Origin: RBG-16-68-21 sp035286665
Lineage (GTDB): Bacteria; Actinomycetota; Acidimicrobiia; Spongiisociales; UBA11373
Length of the DNA: 8,772 nucleotides
Assembly: GCA_035286665.1 (NCBI GenBank)
Contig: DATECY010000112.1
Coordinates: forward strand, 1-8,772
Reading direction: 5' to 3'
The first letter of the stretch is position 1. Each line of letters starts with the position of its first letter. Positions 6,548 to 8,772 of this stretch are shown one piece after another. A program made the translations under genes and the position numbers. The notes beneath the pieces are model-generated. The model worked only from the letters and a program-made list of their open reading frames with translations. It was not told where the DNA came from and did no database searches.

Positions 6548-7786
6548 TCACCCGGCCGAACTCGCTCCGATGATGCCCTGCAGGAGCTGTTCGGCATACC
6601 AGATCTGGAAGTCGGTCCCCACCTCTCCATCGGCGAGGAACGGAGTCCCGTCCTGGTAGTTCAGCGGTCCGGTGTACAGGTTGATCGAGCCGTCGGCCAG
6701 ACCGGCGATGAACAGGTCGAGACTCGCCTGTGCATCGGCACTCAGCGCCGGACCGCTCAACCAGCCGACCCCCGAGGTGTCGACGTTGTTGATGTCTGCC
6801 CAGTCGGGCCCGAACCAGTCGAACGACGCCTCGAACGTTCCGTTGACGACCGAGTTCAATACGCCGAGATACGAGGGACCCCAGTTGAAGTAGGGGACAC
6901 CCAGGCACGCCTCGGGCGCCTCGTCGCAGGCTCCCTTGTAGTCGTACGGGATCGCCCAGACGTTCGCCCCTGCCGAGGCACGCTGGCCCGCCACGACCAA
7001 TGCCTCGGTCGTGTCGATGCCGGAGATGACGACGTCGACGTTGGAGTCGAAGAAGTCGTTTGCCACCAGCGCCGGATCCAGGGTGAACCCGGGGATGTTG
7101 AACCAGAAGCCGATCCAGTTCACCGCGAAGTTGATGTCATTGGTCATGCCCCGGTACTCGTGCCAGCAGTAGTTCGCTCCCAGGTACGCCGAGTTCACCA
7201 ACCGGCGGGTCTCGTCGTTGATCAACGGCCCCAGGTATCCCAGGTGTGAGCTGTCGGTGGTGAGCGCGGCGGCACAGCCGGCGATCATCTTGGTGTACTC
7301 CATCCGGCCCATCACGTTGCCGAGATTGGCCAGGTCGGCCCGGTAGTCCTTGCCGTCCGCCCAGGCGTTGTCACCCGAGGACCAGATCATCGGGACGTCG
7401 GGATGACGCGCCGCTCCGACGAGCACGCCGTCCTTCATGTCGTCCGACGTGGCGAAGATCAGCTGGGCGCCCTGAGCCACCATGTCGTCGATCACCTGAT
7501 CGACGGTGGTCTCCGGGCGGTCGGCCGTGTTGACCTTGTCGAGGACGATCATCGTCGCCCCGGTCTTCTGCTCCAGATACTGCCCGGCCTCGAAATGGGC
7601 CTGGCTCCATCCGTGGTCGTTCTGAGGTCCAACGAGAATCATTCCGAATTTGAAGCCCGCTGCCGAGACACTGGTCGTGGTCGTGGCAGCCGTCGTAGTA
7701 GTGGCTGAGTCGTCACCGCACGCGGCTGCCACGAGGGCAAACACAGTGAGGAGGACGCCCAACCGGAGTAGTCCCTTTGCTCGCAT
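6548..7786 (-). CDS. BMP family ABC transporter substrate-binding lipoprotein
   Basis: This is the 412-residue extracytoplasmic binding protein of the importer, in the BMP/PnrA/Med family, whose characterised members bind purine or pyrimidine nucleosides. The signal runs MRAKG, a hydrophobic stretch (about 6-19), then a VAAAC lipobox at Cys23, followed by a Thr-rich linker (about 28-40). Family-like segments are MILVGPQNDHGW (49-60), LIFATSDDM (109-117), NLGNVMGRMEY (154-164) with a Gly/Ala helix after it, HLGYLGPL (181-188) and DVVISGIDTT (251-260). The NWGPSYLGVLNSVVNGTF segment (301-318) resembles a BMP subgroup with NWGP-Y followed by an N-G-T-F/W motif. The ATG at 7786 was chosen because GAAGGG lies 8 nt upstream; an in-frame GTG at 7795 overlaps that site and is unlikely. 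It is the first gene of the operon, separated from the ATPase by hairpins. The exact ligand is not shown by the sequence; a purine is favoured by the divergent deaminase. Confidence 0.93.
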   Translation of the reverse strand: MRAKGLLRLGVLLTVFALVAAACGDDSATTTTAATTTTSVSAAGFKFGMILVGPQNDHGWSQAHFEAGQYLEQKTGATMIVLDKVNTADRPETTVDQVIDDMVAQGAQLIFATSDDMKDGVLVGAARHPDVPMIWSSGDNAWADGKDYRADLANLGNVMGRMEYTKMIAGCAAALTTDSSHLGYLGPLINDETRRLVNSAYLGANYCWHEYRGMTNDINFAVNWIGFWFNIPGFTLDPALVANDFFDSNVDVVISGIDTTEALVVAGQRASAGANVWAIPYDYKGACDEAPEACLGVPYFNWGPSYLGVLNSVVNGTFEASFDWFGPDWADINNVDTSGVGWLSGPALSADAQASLDLFIAGLADGSINLYTGPLNYQDGTPFLADGEVGTDFQIWYAEQLLQGIIGASSAG

Positions 7787-7790
7787 GAGG

Positions 7791-7800
7791 CACACCCTTC
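7791..7800 (-). promoter_or_regulatory. Ribosome binding site that sets the lipoprotein start
   Basis: On the minus strand GAAGGG lies 8 nt before the ATG at 7786. This is the best Shine-Dalgarno match near the gene, and it overlaps the base before and the first bases of the alternative GTG start at 7795, so the ATG is the likely start. Confidence 0.6.
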
Positions 7801-7817
7801 AGTCGGCTCGGAACCCC

Positions 7818-7823
7818 ATCGTA
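7818..7823 (-). promoter_or_regulatory. Candidate -10 box of the ABC importer operon
   Basis: Read on the minus strand this is TACGAT, a good TAnnnT -10 element, about 31 nt before the start codon. That would give a 5' leader of about 25 nt with the GAAGGG site inside it. No clear TTGACA-like -35 box is found at the proper distance. Confidence 0.4.
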
Positions 7824-7851
7824 GAGTCTCGACATCGCCGCCTACTGGAGT

Positions 7852-7872
7852 CCTGAGACCCTTACTCTCAGG
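7852..7872. promoter_or_regulatory. Candidate operator: 7-7-7 inverted repeat in the divergent region
   Basis: CCTGAGA (7852-7858) and TCTCAGG (7866-7872) are perfect inverted arms separated by 7 nt, a 21-bp palindrome of the size bound by dimeric repressors. It contains TACTCT (7863-7868), a possible -10 box of the deaminase gene on the plus strand, so a bound protein could block that promoter. It also lies upstream of the importer promoter. No regulator gene is in the window. Confidence 0.45.
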
Positions 7873-7912
7873 CACTCGAACCCGGCCAGGCCGGACGGAC
7901 CGAGGAGAGTCT

Positions 7913-8772
7913 GTGGAGGAGTTCATCAGGGGGCTCCCGAAAGTGGAGTTGCATCTCCACGTCGAGGGGACCCTGGAACCCGAGATGATGGTCGCCATGG
8001 CGGCCACGAATGGGCTCGACCTGCCGTTTCGGTCGGTCGAGGAGGCCAGGGAGGCCTACGAGTTCGCCGACCTGCAGTCGTTCCTCGACATCTACTACCG
8101 GGGCGCCTCTGTTCTGCGGACCACGGACGATTTCCACGATCTGATGGCGGCCTACCTGCACCGGGCGGCTGCCGATGGGGTCCGTCACGCAGAGATCTTC
8201 TTCGACCCCCAGACCCATACCGCCCGTGGGATCCCGTTCGCCACGTTCATGACCGGATTCGACCTGGCGCGGCAGGAGGCCGAGGCAGAGCTCGGGATCA
8301 CCACGGTGCTCATCATGTGCTTCCTGCGGCACCTCCCCGAGGAGAAGGCAATCGCCACCCTGGAGGCGGCAATGCCGTTCCGGAGCTCGCTCACCGCGGT
8401 AGGACTCGACTCGGGAGAGCGGGGAAATCCTCCGGAGAAGTTCGTACGGGTGTTCGCCCGTGCCCGGAGTCTGGGCCTCAGGGTGGTCGCCCATGCCGGC
8501 GAGGAAGGACCCCCGCCCTACATCACCGGAGCTCTCGACCTCCTCGGCGCCGAGCGGATCGACCACGGGGTGACCTGTGACCGCGACGACGCGGTGGTGG
8601 AGCGACTCGTCGCCGACCGGGTGGCCCTCACCATGTGCCCGCTGAGCAACGTCCGGCTCCGCGTGTTCGACCGCATGGAAGACCACAACCTGAAGCGGCT
8701 GTTCGATCGCGGGGTGAGGGTGACCATCAACTCAGACGATCCCGCCTACTTCGGCGGATACATCGCCGACAA
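7913..8772 (+). CDS. Adenine deaminase-type enzyme (adenosine/adenine deaminase family), 3' end beyond window
   Basis: The first 286 codons are present; the end lies outside the window. The enzyme is a metal-dependent amidohydrolase of the adenosine deaminase family and should convert adenine to hypoxanthine plus ammonia in the cytoplasm. Visible active-site motifs are HLH (zinc ligands His14 and His16), HAGEE (194-198: zinc ligand His194, proton-donor Glu197), IDHG (catalytic His218), CPLSN (242-246) and NSDDP (zinc ligand Asp275, then Asp276). Features that point to adenine deaminase (fungal Aah1 and bacterial type 2) rather than adenosine deaminase are the EGTLEPEM stretch after HLH (18-25), DLQSFLDIYY (53-62), FFDPQTHT (96-103) and DPAYFGGY (276-283). 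Deamination of adenosine or N6-substituted adenines cannot be excluded. The start is a GTG at 7913 with GAGGAG 5 nt upstream. The gene is divergent from the purine-type importer, which fits a joint salvage role. Confidence 0.9.
   Translation, partial: MEEFIRGLPKVELHLHVEGTLEPEMMVAMAATNGLDLPFRSVEEAREAYEFADLQSFLDIYYRGASVLRTTDDFHDLMAAYLHRAAADGVRHAEIFFDPQTHTARGIPFATFMTGFDLARQEAEAELGITTVLIMCFLRHLPEEKAIATLEAAMPFRSSLTAVGLDSGERGNPPEKFVRVFARARSLGLRVVAHAGEEGPPPYITGALDLLGAERIDHGVTCDRDDAVVERLVADRVALTMCPLSNVRLRVFDRMEDHNLKRLFDRGVRVTINSDDPAYFGGYIAD

Noticed and set aside
6185..7249. Plus-strand open frame (354 codons) spanning the end of the lipoprotein gene and the start of the ATPase gene
   Set aside because: It crosses two well-supported minus-strand genes and their intergenic hairpin and has no recognisable domain.
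7868..8686. Minus-strand open frame (272 codons) opposite the deaminase
   Set aside because: The plus strand encodes all active-site motifs of the deaminase family; the minus frame is a compositional shadow.

Overview
The window looks like chromosomal DNA from a high-GC actinobacterium, perhaps an Acidimicrobiia-like or other uncultured lineage. The base composition is GC-rich, codons end mostly in G or C, and both exported proteins carry lipoprotein signals followed by Thr-rich linkers, a style common in that group. The lineage is an inference and was not tested.

Layout. (1) 75-2165, minus: a 696-residue predicted lipoprotein with an HExxH zinc-metallopeptidase core. (2) 2286-2864, plus: a small stand-alone MOSC-domain protein, divergent from (1). 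(3) 2865-2988: a convergent gap filled by a ~112-nt near-palindromic element. (4) 2989-7786, minus: a complete four-gene ABC import operon. In transcription order it encodes a BMP-family substrate-binding lipoprotein, a double-NBD ATPase, permease 1 and permease 2. The last three genes overlap by 4 and 1 nt. The first two are separated by 114 bp that contain a strong hairpin. (5) 7913 to the window end, plus: the first 286 codons of an adenine deaminase-type enzyme, divergent from the transporter across a 126-bp shared control region.

How the genes work together. The BMP lipoprotein, YufO/NupO-type ATPase and two BPD_transp_2 permeases form a nucleoside/nucleobase-class importer. A deaminase with adenine deaminase hallmarks lies back to back with it. 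The likely pathway is purine salvage: uptake of a purine, then deamination of adenine to hypoxanthine and ammonia. A 7-7-7 inverted repeat between the two transcription units is a candidate operator. The metallopeptidase and MOSC genes show no evident link to this pathway.

No gene-free stretch exceeds 300 bases. I saw no tRNA, rRNA, CRISPR array, insertion sequence or phage gene. The window is mostly ordinary metabolic and transport content. The parts most worth a second look are the non-coding structures and the unclassified peptidase lipoprotein.
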